Program-made: the position numbers and the translations under genes
DNA from: an uncultured Opitutia bacterium
Lineage (GTDB): Bacteria; Verrucomicrobiota; Verrucomicrobiia; Opitutales; UBA953
Assembly: GCA_945957395.1 (NCBI GenBank)
Contig: CAMFKE010000003.1
Span: 1-64,000 of the forward strand
Direction of reading: 5' to 3'
Length of the DNA: 64,000 nt
Notes under the pieces: model-generated
Told to the model about the DNA's origin: nothing
Databases searched by the model: none
Seen by the model: only the letters and a program-made list of their open reading frames with translations
Part shown: positions 1 to 8,891 of the stretch, one piece after another
How positions within the stretch are numbered: the first letter of the stretch is position 1
Layout: every line of letters begins with the position of its first letter

Positions 1-270
1 TCGAAGAACAACTCCCGGCTCGCTTCGGCGCTCTTTCGAACACCGCTCTCGTCGGAAGGAGGGCGCAAAGTGCATTTCCGCCCCCATCCGTCGAGAGGAA
101 TCGTAAAAAAATCCAAACCTTCCATCCAACCCCTGATGAACGCTAAGATTGATGCGTATTCATTTTCTGATTTTCAGCATCCCACCGCCCCCCTCTGTTG
201 CGGATTTATCGACCCGCGGCACGGCGCCGGAAATGCGTCCGCACCAAGGCACGCCCCCTCGCGCCTCCAT
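1..270. other. Left-edge non-coding stretch
   Basis: No recognisable gene on either strand. The only short open frames lack family resemblance. The stretch from about 100 to 180 is noticeably more AT-rich than its surroundings and could be a promoter region for a gene beyond the left edge, but I see no motif that I can defend. Confidence 0.5.
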
Positions 271-305
271 GAAAAAGGCGTCCTCTCCAGGGGAAGAAGA
301 CGCCT
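271..305 (-). terminator. Rho-independent terminator of ftsY
   Basis: On the minus strand the arms AGGCGTC and GACGCCT enclose a 16-nt loop and run into a short T tract. It lies about 40 bases past the ftsY stop codon, as expected for the end of this minus-strand unit. Confidence 0.6.
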
Positions 306-347
306 GCGCGCACGGCCGTTTCGGAGCTCTCGCCCACCCGGGCCAAA

Positions 348-1277
348 TCACTCCGGGGAGAAGATGGCCTCCGCGTAATCGTTCACGGAGAAGGGCTGCA
401 GATCTTCGGGCTTCTCGCCAAGCCCGACGAAGTAGATTGGAATTCGCAAGGCCCGCCAGATGCCGACGATGGCGCCGCCGCGCGAGGTGCCGTCGAGCTT
501 GGTGACAACGAGCCCGGTCAGCCCGAATGCCTCATGGAAGACGCGCGCCTGCTCGATGGAATTGGATCCGAGCGATCCGTCCACCACCAGCCAGCGGTGA
601 TGGGGCGCCGACGCATCATGCTTCTGCACGACCCTAGAAAGCTTCCGCAGCTCTTCCATAAGGTGAGCCTTGGTGTGAAGGCGGCCGGCGGTGTCCAATA
701 TGGCGATGTCGTGACCGCGAGCCTTCGCGGCAGCCAGAGTGTCAAAGGCCACGGCTGCGGAATCCGCGCCATGGCGGCCGGGAACAATCTCCACGCCGAG
801 CCGCTTGGCCCATGCGTCAATCTGCTCGCCGGCGGCCGCACGGAAGGTGTCGCAGGCCCCCAGAATGACCTTGCTGCCGTCGTTGCCGAAGCGCCAGGCG
901 AGCTTGGCCGCCGTGGTCGTCTTACCGGCACCGTTCACACCGACGAGCGCGATGACCTCCGGCCGGCGTGACGCCTCGGGAGCGAACCTGCCCTCGGAGC
1001 CCGAAAGCACACGGGCAAGAACGGCGGTCCCGATCGCCGCGGCCTCGCGACCGTGCAAGTCCTTGTTCTTGCGATAGGCGGACTTTATCTCGGCGAGAAT
1101 CTCCTCGGTGGTCTCCACGCCGAAATCGGCGCCGTACAACGCCTCCTCCAGCTCAACCAGCGCGGCGTCATCAAGCTTCTTGCCAAAAACGCCCCCGAGC
1201 TTGCCGAAAAACTTGTGGAAGGTGGGCGTGGTGCGGCGAAGGCCGTCTTTGAACTTCTGAAGGAGCGAGCCGAGCAT
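348..1277 (-). CDS. ftsY: Signal recognition particle receptor FtsY
   Basis: FtsY is the SRP-receptor GTPase that docks ribosome-nascent-chain complexes at the membrane for co-translational insertion. The 309-aa protein has the NG domain with little of the acidic A domain found in E. coli. An N-terminal four-helix region is followed by the P-loop GVNGAGKTTTAAKLAWRF, the CDTFRAAAGEQ motif, DTAGRLHTK and TKLDGTSRGG near the C terminus. The segment VVDGSLGSNSIEQA departs from the usual DATTGQN; I read this as lineage variation. I start at the ATG at 1277 (MLGSLLQKFKDGL), since the in-frame extension to 1352 has no conserved sequence. There is no Shine-Dalgarno; the leader is pyrimidine-rich. It is followed by a terminator and is preceded on the same strand by a lipoprotein gene. 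Confidence 0.95.
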   Translation of the reverse strand: MLGSLLQKFKDGLRRTTPTFHKFFGKLGGVFGKKLDDAALVELEEALYGADFGVETTEEILAEIKSAYRKNKDLHGREAAAIGTAVLARVLSGSEGRFAPEASRRPEVIALVGVNGAGKTTTAAKLAWRFGNDGSKVILGACDTFRAAAGEQIDAWAKRLGVEIVPGRHGADSAAVAFDTLAAAKARGHDIAILDTAGRLHTKAHLMEELRKLSRVVQKHDASAPHHRWLVVDGSLGSNSIEQARVFHEAFGLTGLVVTKLDGTSRGGAIVGIWRALRIPIYFVGLGEKPEDLQPFSVNDYAEAIFSPE

Positions 1278-1383
1278 GTCGCGGGAGGAAAGGAACCCTC
1301 CCGTCCAAGGGAAGGCGGATTCGAGGGTGAAGTGAAGCCTGGCGTGCGGCAAAGAAACGCCGCGCCAGGCGCCGACCGCCGGA

Positions 1384-2373
1384 TTAGCGATGGTATTCGG
1401 GCAGAAGCCGCTCGATGCGGAAGCACAGGTCGCTGGTGCGCTCGCCGCACAGAATCCGAACCAGTCTGTGTGCGCGATAAAGCCTGCGCGCCTCCTCGCC
1501 CTGAACCGGCGGCGACGAACGCTCGCCGGCCTTTACCTCCGCCTCCACCTGCGCGACGCGGTCGGAAACATAGGCGTGGGCGCGATCGCCACCGGCGGCC
1601 AGCTTCCATAGCGCGGCGTTCGCGAGAACCGGATCGCCCGAGGCGAGGTCGTTCCAAAGCCGGGCCAGGGTGGCGTCGTCCAATTCGGCGCAGGATTCGA
1701 CGGTGGAATACTCGAAGTCGGCCAGCCCCCACGATTGCTGGGAAAGGCGCGGATCGCCGTAATTGCCCATGAAATCGAGCGTCACGGAATCGCCCTCATG
1801 AGGGAACACAGCCTCCACCGCATACACGGCGTCATTCAGATTCTTTTCCGTGGAAAACCCCGAGGTGCGCGGAAAGCCCAGCGTGTCATGCGACTCGGCG
1901 CCCGACCAACAGGCGTTGCGCACCCATGGATAATCGTCCGGGAACGACTGCGGACCGTTGCCATTGTACGAACCCATGTTGCTGAAGGTGGAGCAAAACA
2001 ACCGCTGTCCGCCGCGCACCTGCAGCGACCAAAGGTCGGGCCCCCACACGGCGTGACTGCCGTCCCAGGAGCCGAGCACGAGAAGCTTGAAACGAACCTT
2101 CACCAGCTTGTGCGCCGGCAGGTTGCGCAGTGTGAGCGTGAGCGGCTCCGCAAGAAACGGCCCGCGGAACACACTGCCTCCGCGCGGAAAGACCGACTCG
2201 CGCGCATCCGACCACTCCACGGATGCGGCCTTTTTCAGAACGGGCGCGACGGCGGCGGGCGCGGCGGGCTTGCATGCCGTCAGCATCCCGGCGGACAGGA
2301 CCGCGAAGGCGCAACCGACGAACAGCGGGACAATAGGGGCGGACGGCAACAGGCGGCGCATGGGCATAATCAT
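1384..2373 (-). CDS. Predicted lipoprotein with HEAT-like C terminus
   Basis: This gene of about 329 aa is of unknown function. The N terminus is a lipoprotein signal: basic MRR, hydrophobic stretch, then the lipobox LTAC, so it is probably anchored to a membrane on the periplasmic side. The central part is rich in Trp, Gly and aromatic residues (GSWDGSHAVWGPDLWSL), typical of a beta-sandwich. The last 100 residues contain an alpha-helical LWNDLASGDPVLANAALWKL segment like the HEAT-type repeat seen in many Planctomycetes/Verrucomicrobia proteins. Several in-frame ATGs lie close together (2373, 2367, 2361) and the true start is uncertain. It lies 46 bases from hemA on the same strand and may share a transcript with hemA and ftsY. 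Confidence 0.75.
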   Translation of the reverse strand: MIMPMRRLLPSAPIVPLFVGCAFAVLSAGMLTACKPAAPAAVAPVLKKAASVEWSDARESVFPRGGSVFRGPFLAEPLTLTLRNLPAHKLVKVRFKLLVLGSWDGSHAVWGPDLWSLQVRGGQRLFCSTFSNMGSYNGNGPQSFPDDYPWVRNACWSGAESHDTLGFPRTSGFSTEKNLNDAVYAVEAVFPHEGDSVTLDFMGNYGDPRLSQQSWGLADFEYSTVESCAELDDATLARLWNDLASGDPVLANAALWKLAAGGDRAHAYVSDRVAQVEAEVKAGERSSPPVQGEEARRLYRAHRLVRILCGERTSDLCFRIERLLPEYHR

Positions 2374-2428
2374 GCGTAGCAAGAACCCGAAGCGACCAGT
2401 CCGCTCAAGCCGATTCAGGGCCGGCCGG

Positions 2429-3460
2429 CTAGGACACGCCCGTGGCCGACCAGACGCGACGAGCCCGCTCGGCCAGACCGTCGCGGGCCTTGTCGACCTC
2501 GGCCATGCGGGCGCGCAGGTTCTCGTTCGCGATGGCCGAGAGGTCGTCGAGGTTGTAAAGGAACGCGCCCTCCAGCTCGCTCAGGGCGGGCTCGAAATTG
2601 CGCGGCAGGCCGAGGTCGATCAGGAACAGCGGATCGCCCCGGCGCGCGGCGAGGGCGGCGCGCACGCCGGGCAGCGTGAGCAGCGGCTCCGGCGCGGAGG
2701 CCGAGCCCACGACGATGTCGTACTTGCCGGCAAACCGCAGCGCATCGGCCAGCTCGATGGCGGCGCCGCCGAAGCTCGCGGCCAGGCGGTGGGCGTTCGC
2801 AAAGGTGCGGCTCGCCACCGTTATGTCGGTGGCTCCGCGCGAAACAAACGCGCGCACGGTCTTCTCCCCCACCTCGCCCGTGCCGAGCACGAGAACGCGA
2901 CTCTCGGAAAGTTCCCCGAAGATTCGCCGCGCCAGCTCCACGGCCACATTGCCGATACTCACCTCTCCGCGCCCGATACTGGTATGCGTGCGCGCCCAGG
3001 CCGCCGCCTGAAATGCCTTCTGAAAAACGCGGTTGAGCACAGGGCCCGTGGCGCGCCGCTCAAGCGCCTCGGCGTACGAAGCCTTCACCTGGCCGAGGAT
3101 TTCGGCCTCGCCGACCATCTGGGAATCCAGCCCCGTCGCCACCTCGAACAGATGCTCGATGGCGGCGAGACCGTGCGACACCTCGGCGTGCCGCGCGACA
3201 AACTCCGGCTCCACCTGATGCAGCGCCGCCAGCACGCCGACCTCGCACCCCACGGGCGCGTCGCCGGTGCCCACGGTGTAGAGCTCGATGCGGTTGCAGG
3301 TCGAAAGCAGCGCGCACTCCTCGATGCCCGGCAACCGGCGAATCTCGTCATGCAGACGAGCCGCCATTCCGGCCGGAATCGCAAGCCGCTCACGCACCTC
3401 CAAGGGGGCGCTCCTGTGGGTCAGTGCCAGCAGGGAAAGCCGCCGAGTGGGCGTGCTCAC
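2429..3460 (-). CDS. hemA: Glutamyl-tRNA reductase
   Basis: HemA reduces glutamyl-tRNA to glutamate-1-semialdehyde with NADPH, the first committed step of C5 tetrapyrrole synthesis. The active-site motif STCNRIELY is present with the nucleophile at Cys55, followed by the NADPH-binding LGTGEVGEKTVRAF and the PRNFEPAL segment. I place the start at the GTG at 3460, which has a good GGAGGT site six bases upstream and overlaps the stop of the preceding gene by four bases (GTGA). The predicted protein is 343 aa, against roughly 420 in most bacteria. It ends inside the long spinal helix, so most of the C-terminal dimerisation domain is missing. The preceding gene is a HemX/CcsA-like membrane protein. 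Confidence 0.95.
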   Translation of the reverse strand: MSTPTRRLSLLALTHRSAPLEVRERLAIPAGMAARLHDEIRRLPGIEECALLSTCNRIELYTVGTGDAPVGCEVGVLAALHQVEPEFVARHAEVSHGLAAIEHLFEVATGLDSQMVGEAEILGQVKASYAEALERRATGPVLNRVFQKAFQAAAWARTHTSIGRGEVSIGNVAVELARRIFGELSESRVLVLGTGEVGEKTVRAFVSRGATDITVASRTFANAHRLAASFGGAAIELADALRFAGKYDIVVGSASAPEPLLTLPGVRAALAARRGDPLFLIDLGLPRNFEPALSELEGAFLYNLDDLSAIANENLRARMAEVDKARDGLAERARRVWSATGVS

Positions 3461-4299
3461 GGACGCACCTCCGCAGCGGCTCCGTTCGCGGGCGCAGGCG
3501 TCCGACGCACCTCGGTCGCCGGCCAAAGGGAAAACAGGGCCAGCAGGAAAAGCGCCAGGCACGCCCTGGCCATCCCGCGCGCGCCGAGCTTTTCGCGACG
3601 CCGCAGCGCGAAGACCGCGGCGTATCCGGCCCATACGGCCGCCGCCACGACGAGCTTGAGCGTGAACGGTTCGCCGCCCTTGTTCGAGAGACCGGCGAAA
3701 CCCACCGCCAGGGAAAGCGAAAGCAACCCCAACCCGGCGCCCAGCAGCTGACCGCCCACCTGGTCGAGCTGCCTCAAAGGCGGCAGCACGGCGGACATAA
3801 AACCGGGGCGCCGCCCCGTGAGCGCCGCATGCTGCACGATGTACGCCAGCGAATTAAGCGCCAATGCGGCGAAGAAGCTGAACGCCAGCACCACGCTCGT
3901 CACATGAAAGCCCACCCACGGATCTCCCGAAATCGCACCGGAGGGGGCGCCATCCCAGCCCGTGCGGAGGAACGCCGCGCAGGAAAGCACGGCGGCGAGA
4001 CCGCAAACCAAGGCTTCGGGCAGCCTCACGCGGGAGGAAAGCCGCAGCAGGATATCCACGGCCACGACGCCCCACGCCAGCACCTGCAGGATCTCAAAAG
4101 TGTTCGCCACGGGCAATTCCGCTCGCTCCAGCCCGCGCAGGTAAATCCCGGCCGACTGCACCACGAAGCCGGCGCGCAAAAGAACCGAGCCCGTCCTGCG
4201 CCAAACCGGCGACTCGCGCCGCGCGCCGAAAAGGCAGGCGCCGAGCCCCGCGCCATAGAGGGCGCCGCATACGGCGAGCAAAGTTCGGGCATCCATCAT
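3457..4299 (-). CDS. HemX/CcsA-like cytochrome c assembly family membrane protein
   Basis: This integral membrane protein of about 280 aa has roughly eight predicted helices of the Cytochrom_C_asm (CcsA/ResC/HemX) type. CcsA proteins carry heme to the cytochrome c maturation site; HemX homologues influence HemA levels. I see no clear Trp-rich WWD heme-binding motif, which argues for the HemX side of the family, while His residues in the FHVTSVV and YIVQHAAL helices are family-like. The start is the ATG pair at 4299/4296 (MMDARTLLAV). The stop overlaps the hemA GTG, so the two are translationally coupled, matching the hemA-hemX arrangement of other bacteria. Confidence 0.8.
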   Translation of the reverse strand: MMDARTLLAVCGALYGAGLGACLFGARRESPVWRRTGSVLLRAGFVVQSAGIYLRGLERAELPVANTFEILQVLAWGVVAVDILLRLSSRVRLPEALVCGLAAVLSCAAFLRTGWDGAPSGAISGDPWVGFHVTSVVLAFSFFAALALNSLAYIVQHAALTGRRPGFMSAVLPPLRQLDQVGGQLLGAGLGLLSLSLAVGFAGLSNKGGEPFTLKLVVAAAVWAGYAAVFALRRREKLGARGMARACLALFLLALFSLWPATEVRRTPAPANGAAAEVRP

Positions 4300-4431
4300 G
4301 CCCTGCCATTCACACGCCGCGCCGACCTTGGCAAGCCGCGTCCAACAGGGCCGGAACATCCGCGCCAATCCGCAGACGGCGGAAAAACACACTTCCCCAT
4401 TCGCCGCACACGCCTTTCATCCGCCGCCCCC

Positions 4432-5709
4432 GTGAGTTCCGAGCCACAAGCGTCCAAACCAGAATCTGCCGGCGGCGAAAGCCCCGTCCGTCGCACGCGC
4501 GTGGCCTACCTGTTCACCACCTTCCCGGCGGACTCGGAAACCTTCCTTCAGCGCGAGATCAGAGCGATGCGCCGTCGGGACGACATCGCCTTCGAACTTC
4601 ACTCCATGTGGGGCGGCTCGGACGAATGGGAGGGCCTGCGCATCCGCCGCTTCCCCTTCGCCTGCGTCGCGCGAGTCCTGCTCTGGCAGCTCCCCAAGTG
4701 GGCCTGGCGCAAGCCGGCCACCCTCTCGGAAGTTTGGTCCGAATTCCTGCGCGCCCCGGCGCGCAGCCCCATGAATGTCGGCGAAAACCTCCTCGGATTC
4801 GCCTTCGCACTCGACCGCGCCGACGACTTTCTGCGCGCCAAGCCCGACCTTTTCCACGGCGTGTGGACGACCATGCCCGGCGCGGCGGCGCTTCTGCTTT
4901 CCCGCATCACCGGCGTGCCCTACTCGCTCGGCGCGCACGCCTACGACATCTTCGCGCGTGGCGGCGACTGCATCGCTCGCACGAAACTGACCAACGCGCA
5001 GTTCGTCCACAACAGCACCGCCGCCGCCCGCGACCGCGCACGCACGCTCGGCTGCCCGCCGGACCGGACCGAGCTTATCCGGCGAGGGCTCGACACGCTT
5101 CCGGCCTACCGGCCGCACCGCAAAATCGAGGCCCCCGTGAAGATTCTCACGGTCGGCAGGCTCGTCCCGAAGAAGGGGTTCCGTCGTCAGCTCAGGATTC
5201 ATCGCGCCCTGCTCGACGCCGGCATCGACATCCGAGTCACGCTGGTCGGCGAAGGCGAACTGTACGGCGAACTCGCGCAATCCATCCGCACGCTCGGGCT
5301 GGAAGGCCATGTGCGGCTCGCCGGGAAGCTCACCTACAAGGAGGTGAGCGCCCTTCACGACGAGGCGGACATCTTCATCTTCACGGGTCTCATCGCCGAC
5401 GACGGCGACCGCGACGGCCTGCCCAATGTCATCGGCGAAGCCATGGCCCACGGCGCCTCGGTCATCACGACGCCCGTCTCCGGCACCACCGAGGCCATCG
5501 AGCACGGCGTGACAGGTCAGGTCGTTGAAATCAACGACACGCAGGGGTGGGTTCGGGCCGTGCGCCGGCTTGTCGACGATCCCGGATTCACCGAGCGCAC
5601 GCGCCGTGCCGCACGCGACTGGGTGGAGTCGAACTTCTGCGCCCACGGCAACGCCGCCAAGCTGGCGCGCAACTTCCACGCCGCCGTGGCCGGAAACGAG
5701 CGCCGCTGA
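4432..5709 (+). CDS. GT4-family glycosyltransferase (WcaL-like)
   Basis: This cytoplasmic GT-B glycosyltransferase of about 425 aa probably acts in exopolysaccharide or O-antigen assembly. The N terminus VAYLFTTFPADSETFLQREI matches the acceptor domain of colanic-acid-type enzymes. The donor domain has ILTVGRLVPKKGF, LVGEGELYGELAQSI and the nucleotide-sugar site EAMAHGASVITTPVSGTTEAI with its paired glutamates. No in-frame ATG precedes the conserved N terminus, so I take the GTG at 4432; a GTG at 4501 is the alternative. It is divergent from the HemX-like gene and convergent with the gene at 5720, with only 10 bases between them. Confidence 0.85.
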   Translation: MSSEPQASKPESAGGESPVRRTRVAYLFTTFPADSETFLQREIRAMRRRDDIAFELHSMWGGSDEWEGLRIRRFPFACVARVLLWQLPKWAWRKPATLSEVWSEFLRAPARSPMNVGENLLGFAFALDRADDFLRAKPDLFHGVWTTMPGAAALLLSRITGVPYSLGAHAYDIFARGGDCIARTKLTNAQFVHNSTAAARDRARTLGCPPDRTELIRRGLDTLPAYRPHRKIEAPVKILTVGRLVPKKGFRRQLRIHRALLDAGIDIRVTLVGEGELYGELAQSIRTLGLEGHVRLAGKLTYKEVSALHDEADIFIFTGLIADDGDRDGLPNVIGEAMAHGASVITTPVSGTTEAIEHGVTGQVVEINDTQGWVRAVRRLVDDPGFTERTRRAARDWVESNFCAHGNAAKLARNFHAAVAGNERR

Positions 5710-5719
5710 CCGATTCCGC

Positions 5720-6322
5720 TCAGGACTGAATGCCGGACCCGAGCGACCGGGACGACATCACCTCGACGCGCGTGGCGCGGCGCCCGGTGTAGACAAAGTG
5801 ACCGCCCGTCTTGGACCCCGGGGTGAAATCCACCGAGTCCGTGTGTTCGCCGTCGGCGTCCGTCCAACGGAATACCACGCGCTCGCCCGGCCCCGCCAGC
5901 GTTCCGTCCAACCAAAACCCTGTATCCACAATGCGAACACGCTGTATCGCCGCCGCCACCCGGGGCCGAGCCGCGCCCGCGGGGACCGCCCGCACAGGCG
6001 CGTCCGCAACCGGCTTTCGAACGGAGGCCGCAGCCTTCACCGGGATGGCCGGCGGCGAAACCTTGCGCACCGGAGCAGGCGCCGTCGCCTGACCCGGCGC
6101 CATGACACGGAAGCGCCTCGGCGTGCGCGGCGCCGACGAAAGCCCGCGACGGCTCAGAAACTCCACCATGACGATAAATGCGGTGAGCAGAGCGGCGATC
6201 ACCGCGAGAATCACAAGCCACCCCTGAGCCCCGGAGGCCTCTGCAACCGGTCCTGCCGCGGCCAATGCCGGCGGTGCAGAAAAAAGCGGAGGCAGGAAGA
6301 CGGCCGGAAGCAATCGGCGCAT
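5720..6322 (-). CDS. Conserved-looking membrane-anchored protein, unknown function
   Basis: This 200-aa protein has an N-terminal signal sequence (MRRLLPAVFLPPLFSAPPAL), then a transmembrane helix (WLVILAVIAALLTAFIVMVEF). A low-complexity Ala/Pro/Val linker follows, and then a compact C-terminal domain of about 70 residues with the pattern VDTGFWLDGTLAGPGERVVFRW. The architecture suggests a small extracytoplasmic beta domain on a flexible tether. I do not recognise the family. The ATG at 6322 begins the signal sequence, whereas an upstream GTG at 6364 adds residues with no role. It lies 72 bases from the heptosyltransferase start on the same strand. Confidence 0.6.
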   Translation of the reverse strand: MRRLLPAVFLPPLFSAPPALAAAGPVAEASGAQGWLVILAVIAALLTAFIVMVEFLSRRGLSSAPRTPRRFRVMAPGQATAPAPVRKVSPPAIPVKAAASVRKPVADAPVRAVPAGAARPRVAAAIQRVRIVDTGFWLDGTLAGPGERVVFRWTDADGEHTDSVDFTPGSKTGGHFVYTGRRATRVEVMSSRSLGSGIQS

Positions 6323-6394
6323 GATGCGCGCCAGCCTCGGACTCCCCGCCGCCGAGTCAATCACGGCGCGCCTACGCTTGGCCGGCGAAGCGGG

Positions 6395-7456
6395 TCAGCG
6401 AGACGCCGGCAACCCGAGAAGCCCTCTTGCGGCATCAAGGATTTCGGCGGCGGAAAAGGTCCCGCCGGCGCGTCGCCGGTAAAGAGCGGGGAACCACCGT
6501 TCGTACCACCGGGGCCGGGCGGGCGTGACCACGGCGCGCACGCTGGGCCCGCAGGGCATCCACCGGACGGGCCCGGCGCAGGGGCTCAGGTCGGGGAATA
6601 CGCAGACGGTCGGGGTGCCGAGGGCCGCGGCCAGGTGGGCGGGGCCGCTGTCTCTCGACAGGCACAGCTTGGCGGCACCCAGCAGCCGAGCGGTCGCCCC
6701 CAGCTCAAGCCTGCCCCGCAGATCGATGGCGGGAACGCTCGCGGGCCACGCGGGCTCGGTTGCCGAGGGTGTCTCGCCGACCAGCACCGCCGCATACCCG
6801 GTTTCCCGAGTCAGAGCGTACGCGACCTCCGCCCAAACCGCCACGGGCACGCGAGCCTTCGCGCCATGCGCCCCGGGGTGAACGACGAAAAACCCCTTGT
6901 CCGCAACGGCGTCGCCAAGCAGCCCGCGCCACAAGGCGTCATTGGCAACCGGGCGCACGCAGGGCTCAAACTCCGCGAGGTGCGCCGTGCGCACGCCCGG
7001 AAGAAGTCGCAGCAAATCGCGGGCGTACTCGGCCTCGTGCATGCGGCCGGACTCCTTGTCCAAACCGGAAACCGCGGTGAGCGCGCCCTTCAGGGTGCCC
7101 CGATAACCGATGCGCACCGGAGCGCCGCACATCATGGCCGCGGCATCGGTGAGGGGATGCGGGCAGAGCAGCACCACGGCGTCGGGTCCGAACGCCCGGA
7201 GTTGCGCCGCGAGCGCCGAAGGTCCGGCCGACTCGTCATAAGCGAGCAGCTTCGCCGGAAAATCCTTTCCCGAAAAGAGGGGCGCCATCGGCTTGCGCAC
7301 GACCCAAAGAATCTCGGCGCCGGGAAGCGCCCGGCGAATATCGTTCACCGCCACGGAACCGATCACGCAATCGCCGATGCGATCGGGACGGACAAGGGCG
7401 ACTCGCCGGCAGGAGGCTTCGGCGGCCGGGGGCCGGATGTCGGCAGGCGGCATCAT
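6395..7456 (-). CDS. ADP-heptose:LPS heptosyltransferase family protein (GT9)
   Basis: The protein is 353 aa with the two Rossmann-like domains of GT9. The N terminus VALVRPDRIGDCVIGS corresponds to the family's (R)TDRIGDVVL motif. The C-terminal donor domain has FFVVHPGAHGAKARVP, the RGRLELGATARLLGAAKLCL segment and SRDSGPAHLAAALGTPTVCVF, the family's D-(S/T)-GP-H signature. Such enzymes add heptose, or a related sugar, to lipid A core at the cytoplasmic face of the inner membrane. It sits among other envelope genes (glycosyltransferase, alpha-oxoamine synthase, LptF/G). The sugar donor cannot be deduced from sequence alone. Confidence 0.88.
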   Translation of the reverse strand: MMPPADIRPPAAEASCRRVALVRPDRIGDCVIGSVAVNDIRRALPGAEILWVVRKPMAPLFSGKDFPAKLLAYDESAGPSALAAQLRAFGPDAVVLLCPHPLTDAAAMMCGAPVRIGYRGTLKGALTAVSGLDKESGRMHEAEYARDLLRLLPGVRTAHLAEFEPCVRPVANDALWRGLLGDAVADKGFFVVHPGAHGAKARVPVAVWAEVAYALTRETGYAAVLVGETPSATEPAWPASVPAIDLRGRLELGATARLLGAAKLCLSRDSGPAHLAAALGTPTVCVFPDLSPCAGPVRWMPCGPSVRAVVTPARPRWYERWFPALYRRRAGGTFSAAEILDAARGLLGLPASR

Positions 7457-7491
7457 GAAATCCTTACGCCCCTCGGCTCGAACGCATGGCC

Positions 7492-8691
7492 TCAGATCCG
7501 CCTCGCCGCATAGGCGAAGGCCTCGGCGATGATTTCAAAGTCCTCGTCGGTATGCCCGGCGGAGGCGGCGGACCGGATGAGATCCTTGCCCGGAGGCACG
7601 GCGGGCGCGATGGACATGACGGTGAAGACGCCCTTCTCCATGAGGCGCTGCCAGAAGGAATACACGCGCTCCTTGGAACCAAGAACGACGGGCATGGCCG
7701 GTGTCTCGCTGCCCCAAGTGTCGAGCTTCAGGTCCTCCAGCAGCTTCTTGTAACGGCGGGTGTTGGCCCACAGGCGCTCGAGGTGCTCGGGCTCGTTGCG
7801 CAGCACATCCAACGCGGCGAGCGCGGCGGCCGCCTGCGCGGGCGGAAGGGCGGCGGAGAAAATGGTCTGCTTCGAATTTGTGCGCAGATACTCGATGCAG
7901 TCCTTCGAGCCCGCCACAAACCCGCCCACCGACGAAAGGCTCTTCGAGAAACTTCCGCACAGCAGGTCGATCTTGTCGGTCGCGTTGAAGTGCGCCGCCG
8001 TGCCGCGCCCGCCCGGCCCCATGACGCCGAAGCCGTGGGCGTCGTCCATGACGAGGAAACAGTTCCTGTCCTTGGTGACTTCGAGGATTTCCGGGATGGG
8101 AGAGATATGGCCCTCCATCGAATAGACGCCTTCAAACACCACCATCTTCGGCGTCTCCTGCTTCTCAAAGGAGAGGATCTCCTTCAGGTCGCGCGGATTG
8201 TTGTGCGCGAATCGCTCCACGCGCGCCTGGGTGAGCCCGATGCCGGCCCACAGCGAGGAGTGGCAGTTCTTGTCGGCCAGAATAAGGTCATCCTTTTGCG
8301 CGAAAGGCTGGATGGCCGACATGCACGAGAGGTAGCCGGCGGCGTGGATATGGCAGGCCTCCTTGCCCACGAAATCGGCCATGCTCTCCTCGAGCTCGGT
8401 GTGGTACGCGCGAGAGCCGTTCGAAAGACGCGCGCCGGTCGGGCTGGAGCCCCAAGTGTCCAGCGCCCGCTTGGCCGCCTCGATGACCTTCGGATGGCGC
8501 GACAGACCGAGGTAGTCGTTGCTGGCCAGCATGACCATCTCGCGTCCCTTCAGCCACACGCGCGTGCCACGCTGCTTCTCGAAAGTGTGGTAATACGGCG
8601 CGTACTTGTGACGCAGGCGCGTGGCCTCATCCTCCGCGCAGCGCTTCGCGATGGTGTTCGGGTAGGACTTTGAAAACAGGGAACTTAGCAC
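7492..8691 (-). CDS. Alpha-oxoamine synthase, serine-palmitoyltransferase-like
   Basis: This PLP-dependent enzyme condenses an amino acid with an acyl-CoA or acyl-ACP. Conserved parts include LASNDYLGLSRHPKV, TGARLSNGSRAYHTELE, the cofactor-binding DDAHGFGVMGPGGRGTAAHF and the Schiff-base lysine in GSFSKSLSSVGGF. The FSKSLSSVGGF form is closer to serine palmitoyltransferase than to BioF (GTFGKA) or Kbl (GTLGKA), so the product could be 3-ketosphinganine; this is inference. No ATG lies near the conserved N terminus. I use the GTG at 8691, while an open frame to 8862 would overlap the divergent gene. The neighbouring LptF/G and heptosyltransferase genes support a role in outer-membrane lipid. 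Confidence 0.8.
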   Translation of the reverse strand: MLSSLFSKSYPNTIAKRCAEDEATRLRHKYAPYYHTFEKQRGTRVWLKGREMVMLASNDYLGLSRHPKVIEAAKRALDTWGSSPTGARLSNGSRAYHTELEESMADFVGKEACHIHAAGYLSCMSAIQPFAQKDDLILADKNCHSSLWAGIGLTQARVERFAHNNPRDLKEILSFEKQETPKMVVFEGVYSMEGHISPIPEILEVTKDRNCFLVMDDAHGFGVMGPGGRGTAAHFNATDKIDLLCGSFSKSLSSVGGFVAGSKDCIEYLRTNSKQTIFSAALPPAQAAAALAALDVLRNEPEHLERLWANTRRYKKLLEDLKLDTWGSETPAMPVVLGSKERVYSFWQRLMEKGVFTVMSIAPAVPPGKDLIRSAASAGHTDEDFEIIAEAFAYAARRI

Positions 8692-8891
8692 GAGGCGGAA
8701 AAAAAGGCGCGCGAGGGCGCGGCGGGGCAACGCCAAAACTCGCCGCCGCCTAATCAAACACCCGTCCCCGCGCAAAACTCCGACGCTGAGAAGGGTGCCC
8801 GCCGATGCGTCGCGCGCCTCGCCTTGGTTTAGCCTTGGCGTCACCGGGCGCGCCGGCTTCATCGCCCGCCAACCCTGAAAGAAGACCCGTC

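Noticed and set aside
3424-4431. In-frame upstream extension of the GT4 glycosyltransferase
   Set aside because: It runs antisense through the HemX-like gene and is Arg/His/Gln-rich; the GTG at 4432 fits the family N terminus.
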